From positions 62,001 to 126,000 of the forward strand of contig JAIOKI010000020.1 in NCBI GenBank assembly GCA_028335825.1: a stretch of DNA of 64,000 nt, read 5' to 3'. The position numbers and the translations under genes are program-made. This DNA is from Nosema muscidifuracis. Lineage: Eukaryota; Microsporidia; Nosematidae. Every line of letters starts with the position of its first letter. Position 1 is the stretch's first letter. Below the pieces are notes generated by a model that saw only the letters and a list, made by a program, of their open reading frames with translations, searched no databases and had not been told where the DNA came from. Below are positions 11,809-20,161 of the stretch, one piece after another.

Positions 11809-12276
11809 TTATTTATTACTTGGCTTAATAGTATCCAATTTAACATATCCTGGTAAAGTTCTGAATACAAAATCAAATTCTTCTACATCATTATTACTCT
11901 CCATGCATTCTCTAACCTTCATCTTATCTTCTTCTGACATAGCTTTTTCTACATTGATATCAATGTAATTGTTGTTTTCATCTTTGAGTGTCATGTTATC
12001 ATCAACAAAGTCAATAAGCTTAGCATTTACTTTCATCATCTTAACAACTGTAACTCTATCACTGGCTACCAAAATCATACTTCTTGAAATATTGTTAGGA
12101 AGATCTTTTGAAGTTACAGCAGTCTTAGCAGATCCGTGCTTACCAGTCTTAACTGATTCGGTCTTCTCTACACGTGTAAATTTGACAGAATCATTTTCTT
12201 CTATCTTTACATAGTGTCCTACTTTCAAATCTTTTCTATCAATGGACTCTTCCTGAAATTTAAAAAATTCTGACAT
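11809..12276 (-). CDS. HYP2: translation factor eIF5A
   Basis: eIF5A rescues ribosomes stalled in elongation and aids termination, and works only when one lysine is converted to hypusine. The 155-residue protein has the full two-domain length: an N-terminal SH3-like domain with the hypusine loop KTGKHGSAK (acceptor Lys about residue 46) and a C-terminal OB fold. The usual loop reads KTGKHGHAK, so the second His is replaced by Ser here. The start is firm: ACCCC lies four bases before the ATG on the minus strand. The gene converges with glutaredoxin. Confidence 0.95.
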   Translation of the reverse strand: MSEFFKFQEESIDRKDLKVGHYVKIEENDSVKFTRVEKTESVKTGKHGSAKTAVTSKDLPNNISRSMILVASDRVTVVKMMKVNAKLIDFVDDNMTLKDENNNYIDINVEKAMSEEDKMKVRECMESNNDVEEFDFVFRTLPGYVKLDTIKPSNK

Positions 12277-12372
12277 ATTTGGGGTGATTTTTTTAAAAAA
12301 TTTTAGAATTAAAAATTAGGCGGAAAACTGGAATGTTTTTTTACGAGAATTCTTAATTATATTTATATATAC

Positions 12373-12480
12373 ATTCTCCTCAAGTCATCTACAAAATTTA
12401 AAAGCGAGATTGAAGTAGGTAAACTAACTAGGAAGAAATGGATGTCTAAAGCGACCGATGATTTGGAAATTAACCATTAA
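12373..12480 (+). other. possible remnant of the C-terminal tail of a LINE-type reverse transcriptase
   Basis: A less AT-rich island between eIF5A and the next gene. One plus-strand frame has no start codon and ends in TAA at 12478-12480. Its last 25 residues contain EVGKLTRKKWMSKATDDLEI, resembling the GRPRKxW...DL tail common at the end of non-LTR retrotransposon proteins. Nothing else of such an element is nearby. A chance resemblance or a small RNA gene is possible. Confidence 0.2.
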
Positions 12481-12661
12481 GAAAAAAACCCCTCAAATAA
12501 AAAATCTGTTTTTTATATTAAAAATAATATTTAGTTGACAATTTAGATCTAAATATTTATATAATGAAGATGATTTTTAATTTATTTATTAATTGTTATT
12601 TGTTTCATTTGTTTATTGTATTGGTTTTTAATTCTTTAAAATATTTTTCTTAAACCCATTA

Positions 12662-12889
12662 ATGCTTGATAAAATATCAGAAGATAAATTAAAGCTCATT
12701 CTTGAGAAAATAGATACTTATGGATTAGAGAATGAAGATAGTGATGCAGATATAGTTAATAAAATATTTAATACTAAAGAGTATAAGGCCTTTCTTAAAT
12801 ATGAAAATCCTGTTGATGATACTTACTGTTATAGCAAGAAAAGCAAAATTCTTGACCATTTTATAAAATCAAGGAAGCATAAACAATAA
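12662..12889 (+). CDS. small acidic/helical protein of unknown function (75 residues)
   Basis: Unrecognised. The 75-residue product is predicted mainly helical, with an acidic middle (ENEDSDADI) and a basic C terminus (KSRKHKQ). There is no signal peptide or membrane segment. An ACCC run five bases before the ATG, as in other genes here, is the main argument that this short frame is real. It lies between divergent eIF5A and convergent RPN3. Confidence 0.6.
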   Translation: MLDKISEDKLKLILEKIDTYGLENEDSDADIVNKIFNTKEYKAFLKYENPVDDTYCYSKKSKILDHFIKSRKHKQ

Positions 12890-13106
12890 TCTTTTAAGTT
12901 AATATGCATGAAATAATTTAATTGAAAGATAAAATGACATGAAAAATTATTCAATTGAAAGATAAAATATGACAATAACAAATAATCGAAATAAAAAATA
13001 ATTTAATTGATAAATAAGATTTAACTAATTATTTTATGTTAAAGATACTTTCACCTTTCACTGCATTAGTAAAAATAAAAAATTGATAAAAATAAAATTA
13101 ATCCAA

Positions 13107-14201
13107 TCATTTATTGGTCGCTTTTTCATAACACAATGGTTCAATTTGTGGATATTTCATTTCCTCTTTGATTATTTTATTGACATCCACCAGATTTCTA
13201 AATTCAAATTTATTATTCTGAATATTCTTTAAGGGTTTACAAGTATAATAAACATTATTCTCTACTCTTCCATTAATCAATCCTTGATTTATACTTTTCT
13301 TAAGAAGATAATCCAAATCTTCTTTGTTAATATTTAATCTACTACTCATATCATCATAAGATATTCTACTGTACACAAGACTCATACACCGAATCTTTTC
13401 TTGTATAACATTCTGTGATAATCTTAAAATTATGAAATATGTCTTATCTTGTATTAACTGATTCTTATTTTCATCTATAAATTTCATATATCCTTCGAGA
13501 TCAGCATCTTTTACAATTTTAATTAAATCAAAATAAATTTTGATTTTTTTATCAAATTCAAATGGTATATTAAAATTAGACTGTAGTAACATAGTAATTA
13601 TCATATATCTTTTCTGTATACTATTTCTACTACTGGAATTAAACAAAGTTGATGCTAAATCATAATTACCTTCCACTAGTTCAATAATTCCATTATAGAA
13701 ATTATATCTAGGTAATTCTGATTGAACAATTTTATTTTGTATTCTTTTGTATACATTATTAGATATAAGATAATCAAGTAGACATGTTGTAATTACAGAA
13801 ACTGACTCATCATTTCCTAATTCCTTATTAGGAATCATAAGATTAAAAAATAAATCATTACACATTCCTAATTCTTTCCTTGATAAGTAATACATCCTTA
13901 ATATTTTAGATATACAAATATCATAAGATCTTATTTTTCCTAATAATAATTCTTTGATATCTTTTTCTACAAACAAAATGGCTTCTTTGTATTGCTTCTG
14001 TTTAAACATAATAATTAAGTCAAGGGTTTTAGTAATTATACTAGTACAATTTGCCCTGAATTCTGATATTCTATTAAAAATAAAAGAATAATTTCTGTTA
14101 AACAAGTCGTAATCATTATTTTTAATAATATTCTTGATTAAATCATATGAAGATTTTTCTGACCCGGATTGTTCTGAAGATTTGTCATCTGAATAATTCA
14201 T
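13107..14201 (-). CDS. RPN3: 26S proteasome regulatory subunit Rpn3 (PCI-domain protein)
   Basis: Rpn3 is a PCI-domain scaffold of the proteasome lid. The 364-residue protein is shorter than the roughly 520 residues of yeast Rpn3. The N-terminal half is helical repeat; the C-terminal half carries the PCI winged helix. Its diagnostic stretch is MSLVYSRISYDDMSSRL, matching the family's sLSYSRISLxDIaxKL, followed by the I..G.I/V.G wing and the conserved F.N..D.N..I..E.KYP tail. An upstream in-frame ATG at 14237 would add 12 residues, but ACCCC lies directly against the ATG at 14201, so I choose that one. Confidence 0.85.
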   Translation of the reverse strand: MNYSDDKSSEQSGSEKSSYDLIKNIIKNNDYDLFNRNYSFIFNRISEFRANCTSIITKTLDLIIMFKQKQYKEAILFVEKDIKELLLGKIRSYDICISKILRMYYLSRKELGMCNDLFFNLMIPNKELGNDESVSVITTCLLDYLISNNVYKRIQNKIVQSELPRYNFYNGIIELVEGNYDLASTLFNSSSRNSIQKRYMIITMLLQSNFNIPFEFDKKIKIYFDLIKIVKDADLEGYMKFIDENKNQLIQDKTYFIILRLSQNVIQEKIRCMSLVYSRISYDDMSSRLNINKEDLDYLLKKSINQGLINGRVENNVYYTCKPLKNIQNNKFEFRNLVDVNKIIKEEMKYPQIEPLCYEKATNK

Positions 14202-14206
14202 GGGGT
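14202..14206 (-). promoter_or_regulatory. ACCCC start signal of RPN3
   Basis: ACCCC abuts the second in-frame ATG of the RPN3 frame. The same run precedes most genes in this window, so it decides the start here. Confidence 0.8.
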
Positions 14207-14342
14207 AAAAAAAAAGGAAATATTTTTGTAAATACATAAAACATAATTTATGTATATATCTACTTAATATTCAAAAAAAATTATATTAGATTATTTACGA
14301 AATGTTTGATGAATAAATTTTTAATATTTTACCCCGGATAAA

Positions 14343-14750
14343 ATGATTTTCGAAATATTTTTGACAATTTTATTAATCATCATCTCGTATATTATGTATA
14401 GACAAAAGAAAAAGTCAGTAAAAAAGATTGTTTTTGTTGGATACAGACAAACAGGAAAAACAAAAACTATTAATTATTTGTTGAATGAAGATTTTGAAAC
14501 AGTTCCTACCTTAGAACCATATGAAGTTAAATATAAAAATATTTGGATTAGAGAAGAAGTTTACGAAAAAGAATTCAATTTTGACGAAAAATGTAAATAT
14601 TTATTTTTTATACGAGATAATAAAGATGTCTTTGAAACTAAGAAATGTATTGATTTATCATTTGTAATGTATAATAAGAGTACTAGTACTTTTAAAAATG
14701 TTATTTATTTAAACAATGATCCATCAAATATAATTAAACATATTCAATAA
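14343..14750 (+). CDS. probable SRP receptor beta subunit (minimal membrane GTPase)
   Basis: SRP receptor beta is an ER membrane GTPase that holds the alpha subunit at the membrane. The 135-residue protein has an N-terminal membrane anchor (about residues 2-20), a basic stretch and then a G1/P-loop GYRQTGKT (about residues 33-40) followed by TVPTLEPYEV, as in the beta subunit. It is about half the usual length: the DxxG switch II motif is not visible, and NKST may be what remains of NKxD. ACCCC lies eight bases before the ATG. The alternative is another small Arf-like GTPase; the N-terminal anchor favours SRP receptor beta. Confidence 0.5.
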   Translation: MIFEIFLTILLIIISYIMYRQKKKSVKKIVFVGYRQTGKTKTINYLLNEDFETVPTLEPYEVKYKNIWIREEVYEKEFNFDEKCKYLFFIRDNKDVFETKKCIDLSFVMYNKSTSTFKNVIYLNNDPSNIIKHIQ

Positions 14751-14758
14751 CAATTTAA

Positions 14759-15015
14759 TATTATTATAAAGGCAGCTTTACAGATAAGCACTAAATATTG
14801 CTTATTGTTTAAACAATGATCCATCAAATAAACAATTTAATTTTTCAATAAAAATTTAAAATTATTATAAAGGCAGCTTTACATATGGGCACTAAATGTT
14901 GCTTATTGTTTAAACAATGATCCATCAAATAAACAATTTAATTTTTCAATAAAAATTTAAAATTATTATAAAGGCAGCTTTACAGATAAGCACTAAATAT
15001 TGCTTATTGTTAGAA
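14759..15015 (+). repeat. tandem array, 101-bp unit, about 2.5 copies, derived from the end of the preceding gene
   Basis: AAGGCAGCTTTACA recurs at 14769, 14870 and 14971, a period of exactly 101. Each unit also carries TTTAAACAATGATCCATCAA, which is the coding sequence near the end of the 14343-14750 gene, so the array arose by duplicating that gene's 3' end. Each unit has an inverted repeat ATAAGCA...TGCTTAT. In the middle copy the first arm is ATGGGCA, which still pairs through G-U pairs. The rest of the gap to 15250 shows nothing recognisable. Confidence 0.85.
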
Positions 15016-15250
15016 ATTATTTGTAGAAGAAGTATTTAATAAAATAACAAGTTCATTAGCAATAGAATCTTCTTAAGTACTATTTAATTGATTTTTTAGA
15101 GATGTACACAACCATTAAAAAAGTTATTTGAATTTTCATTATGTTTCATTGTTGAGAAATTCCTTCAATTGGACACTGAAAAAGTTTTAAATTAATTTAA
15201 CTGCTTTATTTGGATTTTTAAAAATTGTCCGAAGCTGACAAATTTATTTT

Positions 15251-16168
15251 TTAGAAAATACTCAAAATATCACTAAACATTCCATAGAACACTAACTTAG
15301 AATTACTTCCTTTCACTATCTTTAAATGAGTCAATCCAATAATTTTTACCAATTCGTAATTCTCTTCATTTTTAGCAACTCTAAAAAATGAAGAAATTAA
15401 ATCTTCAGGGTCATATTTATCATTCCATATTTTATTAAATTTATCCACTGCCTGGTCAATATTCTTGTTTCGTAAAAGATCGATAACTTCTTTGACAAGC
15501 TTAGGAGAAGGTATTCCTACTAACTTAATGATATAATCAACAGTTATTTTATTATAATTTCTAACACATGATTGAAGAATATTTAGAGATTGTCTCATAT
15601 CTCCATCACAAATATCAACAATAAATTTTATAGAATCATCCGTCATATTAATATCTTCTTCTAAACATATTTCATTGAGTCGTTTTTCTATGACGGAATT
15701 CTGAATTTTATCAAATTTTAGAACAGCACATCTACTTTGGATAGGCTCAAATATTTTAGAAAAATCGTTACAAATCAAAATAAATTTACAAGTCGAGCTA
15801 TGAGTTTCCATAATACGTCTCATAGCTTGTTGAGCAGCAGTCGTCATACTATCACACTCATCCAAAATTATTATCTTACAAATAACAGAATCTATTTTTT
15901 TCATACTAAAATCTTTAATTAAAGTTCTAACTGTATCTATACCACGATCATCAGAAGCATTGAGTTCCATGATCCCATCTTTACTTCCTATCATCTTCAT
16001 AGCAAATATCTTTGCAGAAGTGGTTTTACCAGTACCAGGTGGACCAGTAAATAGTAAATGAGGCATAGAGTTTTCTCTTATAATTAATTCAAGTGTTTCA
16101 ATAGTATTTTGATTTCCTATTAAAGTATCTAAACTTCTAGGTTTGTATTTATTGACAAGTAAATCCAT
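15251..16168 (-). CDS. RFC4: replication factor C small subunit (yeast Rfc4 / human RFC2 type)
   Basis: A subunit of the RFC clamp loader that opens PCNA at primer ends. The 305-residue AAA+ protein shows RFC box II with YKP, Walker A GPPGTGKTT (about residues 42-50), the ELNASDDRGID box, Walker B ILDECD, sensor 1, and the arginine-finger motif IQSRC. The C-terminal collar includes EIGLTHLKI, which together with the DDRGIDTVR stretch points to the Rfc4/RFC2 subunit rather than Rfc2, 3 or 5. Length is close to normal. ACCCC lies six bases before the ATG on the minus strand. Confidence 0.93.
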   Translation of the reverse strand: MDLLVNKYKPRSLDTLIGNQNTIETLELIIRENSMPHLLFTGPPGTGKTTSAKIFAMKMIGSKDGIMELNASDDRGIDTVRTLIKDFSMKKIDSVICKIIILDECDSMTTAAQQAMRRIMETHSSTCKFILICNDFSKIFEPIQSRCAVLKFDKIQNSVIEKRLNEICLEEDINMTDDSIKFIVDICDGDMRQSLNILQSCVRNYNKITVDYIIKLVGIPSPKLVKEVIDLLRNKNIDQAVDKFNKIWNDKYDPEDLISSFFRVAKNEENYELVKIIGLTHLKIVKGSNSKLVFYGMFSDILSIF

Positions 16169-16270
16169 TTAAGGGGTAAATAAGTGAAAAGACATAACAT
16201 TTTAAAATCAAAAATTTAATTTAATTTAATTCAAACTTTACAATCGTAATATCATTTTGTTTTAAAAAAT

Positions 16271-16660
16271 CTATTTCGTTATACTTTTTACAATAGCATT
16301 GCATCCTACTACTGGACAAGTTGCTTGTTGTTCTCTAATATTTTTTTTTAGAAAGCTCTCTAACCCGACTTTTTCATAAATATGTCCACAAGTGTTCCTA
16401 AATGGATTAACTATCTTCTTCTGTGAAAATGGACATATGTTATCACTTACTATCTTCTTAACTTCACATTCTTCTATAACTTCATCAATATTATTTAATT
16501 TATTTACATGAGATTTAAAAGTTTTCGAACATAATAATGATTCTTTCTTATTCAAGATCTCTTTATGTATAGAAATTAACTCTTTTATGGATCCCTTTTT
16601 AACTATTAGATCTTCTAGCTCATCTAGTAAATCTTTCTTCTTAGAAATATATTCGTCCAT
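16271..16660 (-). CDS. MMS21: SUMO E3 ligase Nse2/Mms21 (SP-RING), minimal form
   Basis: Nse2/Mms21 is the SUMO ligase of the SMC5/6 DNA-repair complex. The 129-residue protein has an N-terminal coiled-coil-like half that would contact Smc5 and a C-terminal SP-RING: CPFSQKKIVNPFRNTCGHIY followed by a CPVVGC pair. The CPFS..K..NP..N..CGH order is typical of Nse2 rather than Siz/PIAS. It is about half the length of yeast Mms21. A weak CC run lies just before the ATG. The next gene (MYST) is divergent, with a 47-base gap. Confidence 0.85.
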   Translation of the reverse strand: MDEYISKKKDLLDELEDLIVKKGSIKELISIHKEILNKKESLLCSKTFKSHVNKLNNIDEVIEECEVKKIVSDNICPFSQKKIVNPFRNTCGHIYEKVGLESFLKKNIREQQATCPVVGCNAIVKSITK

Positions 16661-16707
16661 AAGGATCTGAAAAAATTATATTTATAAAAAGATAACTAAA
16701 GAAGGCT

Positions 16708-17541
16708 ATGAAAAACAAAATCACTGAAAATAACTGCAAAAAAGAACTTGATAATTTGTTATTATCTTGTAGTACGAAAAAGATGAAGATTGTTGATACA
16801 AAAAATGAGAAGATTTTGCATCTAGTAATCGGTGATAGAAAGTTTGATCTATCGACAAGCCAATATAATTTAAACAAAACTGACACGATTTATTTCTGCA
16901 ATGACTGTTTTGAACAGTATGACGAAGAAATAAGTTATAGTAGACACAAATTAAAATGTAAAAAATATATTTTAGGTAGTCATATCGTGTACAAAGAGGA
17001 TAAACTTATTGTTTATAAACTTTTTGGTGCGAATAATGTACCCATATGTCAGAACCTATGCATATTAGGTAAATGTTTTATCAAACATAAGACATTATAT
17101 TGGGATATCGATAATTACAATTTTTATCTAATGTATGACGAAGAAAAATTTATTGGATTTTTTTCTGATGAAATGCTAAACGAATTTAACAACCTTTCAT
17201 GTATACTAGTTTTACCTGATTGTCAGAAAAAAGGATACGGAAATCTTCTTGTTGATATAAGTTGCTATTTTAAATGTGGTACTTGTGAAAGACCTTTGAG
17301 TGAGGATGGAGAGAAATTATTTAAAAAATACTGGAAAAATAAAGTTTATAGATATTTAAAACTTAAAAGTGGACAAGATGTTTCTATTAATAAAATCTCA
17401 GAAGATCTAAACATGTCAGCTCAAGATGTTGTTGAAGGACTAAAACTTTTAAATTGTAAAATCGAAAATTCGTTTAATTTGAATGATTTGAAAACTAAAC
17501 CGCCTAGATTTCTCAAAAAAGAATGTATAATCAATAATTAA
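16708..17541 (+). CDS. MYST-family histone acetyltransferase
   Basis: MYST enzymes acetylate histone H4 or H3 tails. The 277-residue protein is essentially a bare catalytic domain: the C2HC zinc finger FCNDCFEQYDEEISYSRHKL ending in Cys (about residues 63-84), CQNLCILGKCFIKHKTLYWD, the active-site cysteine in LSCILVLP, the acetyl-CoA motif QKKGYGN (Q-x-x-G-x-G) and CERPLSE, whose Glu is the general base. The winged-helix-like C terminus follows. No chromo/Tudor-knot domain is present, unlike Esa1. No C-run precedes the ATG. It converges on the chitinase gene, five bases away. Esa1 versus Sas-type assignment is open. Confidence 0.9.
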   Translation: MKNKITENNCKKELDNLLLSCSTKKMKIVDTKNEKILHLVIGDRKFDLSTSQYNLNKTDTIYFCNDCFEQYDEEISYSRHKLKCKKYILGSHIVYKEDKLIVYKLFGANNVPICQNLCILGKCFIKHKTLYWDIDNYNFYLMYDEEKFIGFFSDEMLNEFNNLSCILVLPDCQKKGYGNLLVDISCYFKCGTCERPLSEDGEKLFKKYWKNKVYRYLKLKSGQDVSINKISEDLNMSAQDVVEGLKLLNCKIENSFNLNDLKTKPPRFLKKECIINN

Positions 17542-17546
17542 ATTAG

Positions 17547-19589
17547 TTAATAGCATCCTTCTTCACTAGCTAGATCTGTAACTCCCAAGACTTCAGCTAT
17601 CGCCTTATAAAATTCGTATCGTTTTTTACTCTGTTCTATATTTGAACCTGTGCATTCTAATGCTCCATTTATAGCTTTAGTGGTAGCTCCAAACTTATAT
17701 TCACTGACACCAGGTGCTGGTTCAACTTTTGTCTTCCAAAACCAAACACTAACTTTAGCTCCAAGTTCGGGATCCTCGAGTATCATATCAGGATTCTCAA
17801 ATAATTGATCTCCCATTCCCAAACCTTCACCTGCTTCTTTATAATTAGCAGGCCATGATAATTGTATAAATCCACGTCCATGATACGACTTACCTGGTGC
17901 TCCTTCAGATCCTCCATATTGATCAGCACATTTAGTTGATCCAGCGCAATCTACTTCTTCCATATGCTGAAAACCTCCAGATTCATGAGCCAGTTGTGCT
18001 AAAAACATGGCTGCCATATTTATATCATTAAATTCTTCGTTAGTAATTTTAACAACAGCATCTACATACTCAGGTTTAGAAGTGTAACCAACTTTTCCAA
18101 TAGCTTCATTTATTTGATCAGATGTAATATTTAGTGTACCGCCTCCACTTGATTTATTTTGAGAAGCTGAACTATTTGATCCAGTTTTAGATGATTTATC
18201 TTGGGAAGTAGAATCTTTTTTATCGGTAGAACTTTTTTTCTCCTTAGAACTTGTGCCCCCTGCTGGTTTTTGAGCACCACCTGCTGGCTTTTGTGCTCCA
18301 TTTTCTGTTGGTTTCTGAGCACCTCCTCCTGCTGGTTTTTGTGCATTATTTCCTGATGGCTTTTGTGCATTATTTCCTGCTGGTTTTTGAGCATTATTTC
18401 CTGATGGCTTTTGTGCATTATTTCCTGCTGGTTTCTGAGCACCCCCTCCTGCTGGCTTTTGTGCATTATTTCCTGCTGGTTTTTGAGTACCATTTTCCGT
18501 TGGTTTTTGTGCTCCATTTTCTGTTGGTTTTTTAGCATTATTTCCTGCTGGCTTTTGAGTACCATTTTCCGTTGGTTTCTGAGCACCACCGCCTGCTTGT
18601 TTTTGTGCATTATTTCCTGATGGCTTTTGAGCTCCACCTCCTGCCGGTTTTTGTGACTCATTAATAAAAGGCTGTTGTTGATTGCCTTTACCATATGATT
18701 TTTGACCATTGAATGCTTTTTGATCTGAAAAAATATTTTTATCTTCTTCCCTAGGTCTAGTAAATAGATTAATATTAACTTTAGCTGTCCCAGGTATTTG
18801 ATATTTAAATGCTTCGATAGATGATTTTAAGTCTTTATCATTTTTTTTCTTTTGATTGTTTTCATCTTCATTATCTTTTTGTATAATTGTTTTGTAAACA
18901 GTTATTGTTACGGGATTTTTATCTGTCTGATCCATCTTATGGTATGTTATAGTTTTGACTTTCTGTGGCTCCTCTTTCATTTCTTCATTATTATCTTTAG
19001 ACTTTGACTTCTTAGGATGATCTCCCTTTACAACTTTAACTATATTTTTACTCTTATTTGGTCTACCTTTTTTATCTTGTTTCTGTTTATTAACTTTTTT
19101 AATTGGCGAATTTTCCTTTTTTGATGGTTTTTTATTACTTAGAGATTTATCTTTTATCTTAAAATGTGTTTTCTGCTTCTTACCATCTTCAGATTCATAA
19201 TCTTCATCTTGATTAGATATATGTTCTTCTTCCTTATTATCGGAGTTTGTTTCTTCGGTTTCATCTTCATTTTCCGAGTCTATAACTTCTTCTTTATCTT
19301 TTAGCAACTCATCTTTCAATCTTTTAACGAATTCCTTATCCTTAGTTAATTTAAGCAACTGTTCCATCATTTTACTATCATCTATCTTAGAATTCTTTCC
19401 TTTTTCCTTTGTATTAGGTATACATGCCATAGAATTGTTTTTTGTATTACATTCAGTATCATCGGGACAATCTGTTGTTACCCAGTGTCCATTTTCATCA
19501 CATATACTTAACATGTTATTAGAGCACATAGATGATCCTATAGAACACTTATCCTCGCATAAAATTAGAACCATAAACAAAATTATCAT
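17547..19589 (-). CDS. secreted GH19 chitinase with N-terminal chitin-binding-like module and QKPAGNN repeats
   Basis: A 680-residue protein. Signal peptide at residues 1-11; a six-cysteine module at about 13-55 resembling CBM19; then a long charged linker; then 17 imperfect repeats of about 8 residues (AQKPAGNN, AQKPAGGG, AQKPTENG variants) at about 303-445; a Ser/Lys-rich linker; and a GH19 catalytic domain from about 485 to the end. The domain has LAHESGG with the catalytic Glu (about residue 534), YHGRGFIQLSWPANY and VSVWFWKTK. It is probably directed at the parasite's own chitinous spore wall. No C-run precedes the ATG. The repeat DNA also opens long empty frames in other readings, which are shadows. 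Confidence 0.93.
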   Translation of the reverse strand: MIILFMVLILCEDKCSIGSSMCSNNMLSICDENGHWVTTDCPDDTECNTKNNSMACIPNTKEKGKNSKIDDSKMMEQLLKLTKDKEFVKRLKDELLKDKEEVIDSENEDETEETNSDNKEEEHISNQDEDYESEDGKKQKTHFKIKDKSLSNKKPSKKENSPIKKVNKQKQDKKGRPNKSKNIVKVVKGDHPKKSKSKDNNEEMKEEPQKVKTITYHKMDQTDKNPVTITVYKTIIQKDNEDENNQKKKNDKDLKSSIEAFKYQIPGTAKVNINLFTRPREEDKNIFSDQKAFNGQKSYGKGNQQQPFINESQKPAGGGAQKPSGNNAQKQAGGGAQKPTENGTQKPAGNNAKKPTENGAQKPTENGTQKPAGNNAQKPAGGGAQKPAGNNAQKPSGNNAQKPAGNNAQKPSGNNAQKPAGGGAQKPTENGAQKPAGGAQKPAGGTSSKEKKSSTDKKDSTSQDKSSKTGSNSSASQNKSSGGGTLNITSDQINEAIGKVGYTSKPEYVDAVVKITNEEFNDINMAAMFLAQLAHESGGFQHMEEVDCAGSTKCADQYGGSEGAPGKSYHGRGFIQLSWPANYKEAGEGLGMGDQLFENPDMILEDPELGAKVSVWFWKTKVEPAPGVSEYKFGATTKAINGALECTGSNIEQSKKRYEFYKAIAEVLGVTDLASEEGCY
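18240..18680 (-). repeat. 24-bp coding minisatellite in the chitinase gene
   Basis: Seventeen imperfect 24-bp units (two shortened to 21) encode the QKP[AST][GE]N[NG] octapeptides. Variants are interspersed, so conversion or unequal exchange is ongoing and copy number is probably variable. Confidence 0.9.
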
Positions 19590-19682
19590 AATTCAAAACT
19601 GAACACTCGTTATTAAAAAAATGTAAAACATTGTTTTGGAACTAACCAGTCAAAAATTAAAGATCATAATTTTTTACCCAGA

Positions 19683-20156
19683 ATGGCATTCAAGAAAGAT
19701 TATTACGAGAGAAAACAAGTAAAACACAGAGCTAAATATGGAAAACTGGAAAAACGAAAAGAACTAATAACACGTTTAAAAAAAATTAAAGAAAACAAAA
19801 ATAAAATAACTGAAGCTAAAGAAGAAATAGCCAAAGTTACTGGAAAAGAATATTTTTTTAAATATAATTCTTTAAGAGAAGTTGATGGTAAAGCTGCTGT
19901 TATAGAGTACGATTCTAAAGACGAATTGATTAAAAAAAAGATATTTGTAGATAAAGAAATTTTAAGAATTGAAAACAAGCTTAAGAATTTTATTTTACCA
20001 ATAAAAAATAAAAGATATGTTTTTGACGAAGATGGTAACAAAATAGAAGTTAAAACTGAATCTAAGATCGAGTTCAATGACGAGATTTCTGAATATAAAA
20101 ATTATCTAATACAATTAATTGAAACAAAAAAACAAATAACTCAAAAATTAAATTAA
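19683..20156 (+). CDS. UTP11: U3 snoRNP / SSU processome protein Utp11
   Basis: Utp11 belongs to the SSU processome that matures 18S rRNA in the nucleolus. The 157-residue protein is very rich in Lys and Glu. It shows the family start: RAKYGKLEKRKELITR, matching R.RYG.LEKHKDYv.R, then a long helix and KEYFFKYNS, equivalent to the family's DEFYFkM. It lacks the roughly 90 C-terminal residues of yeast Utp11. ACCC lies three bases before the ATG. It is followed tail to tail by eS28. Confidence 0.8.
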   Translation: MAFKKDYYERKQVKHRAKYGKLEKRKELITRLKKIKENKNKITEAKEEIAKVTGKEYFFKYNSLREVDGKAAVIEYDSKDELIKKKIFVDKEILRIENKLKNFILPIKNKRYVFDEDGNKIEVKTESKIEFNDEISEYKNYLIQLIETKKQITQKLN

Positions 20157-20161
20157 TTTAT

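Noticed and set aside
12425-12480. Minus-strand MVNFQIIGR frame resembling the start of ribosomal protein eL20
   Set aside because: It closes after 17 codons, no plausible second exon fits before eIF5A, and the upstream run is G rather than C on that strand.
18131-18709. Long frames on both strands through the chitinase repeat
   Set aside because: They arise because a 24-bp repeat keeps all frames open; the products are periodic and the GH19 frame explains the DNA.
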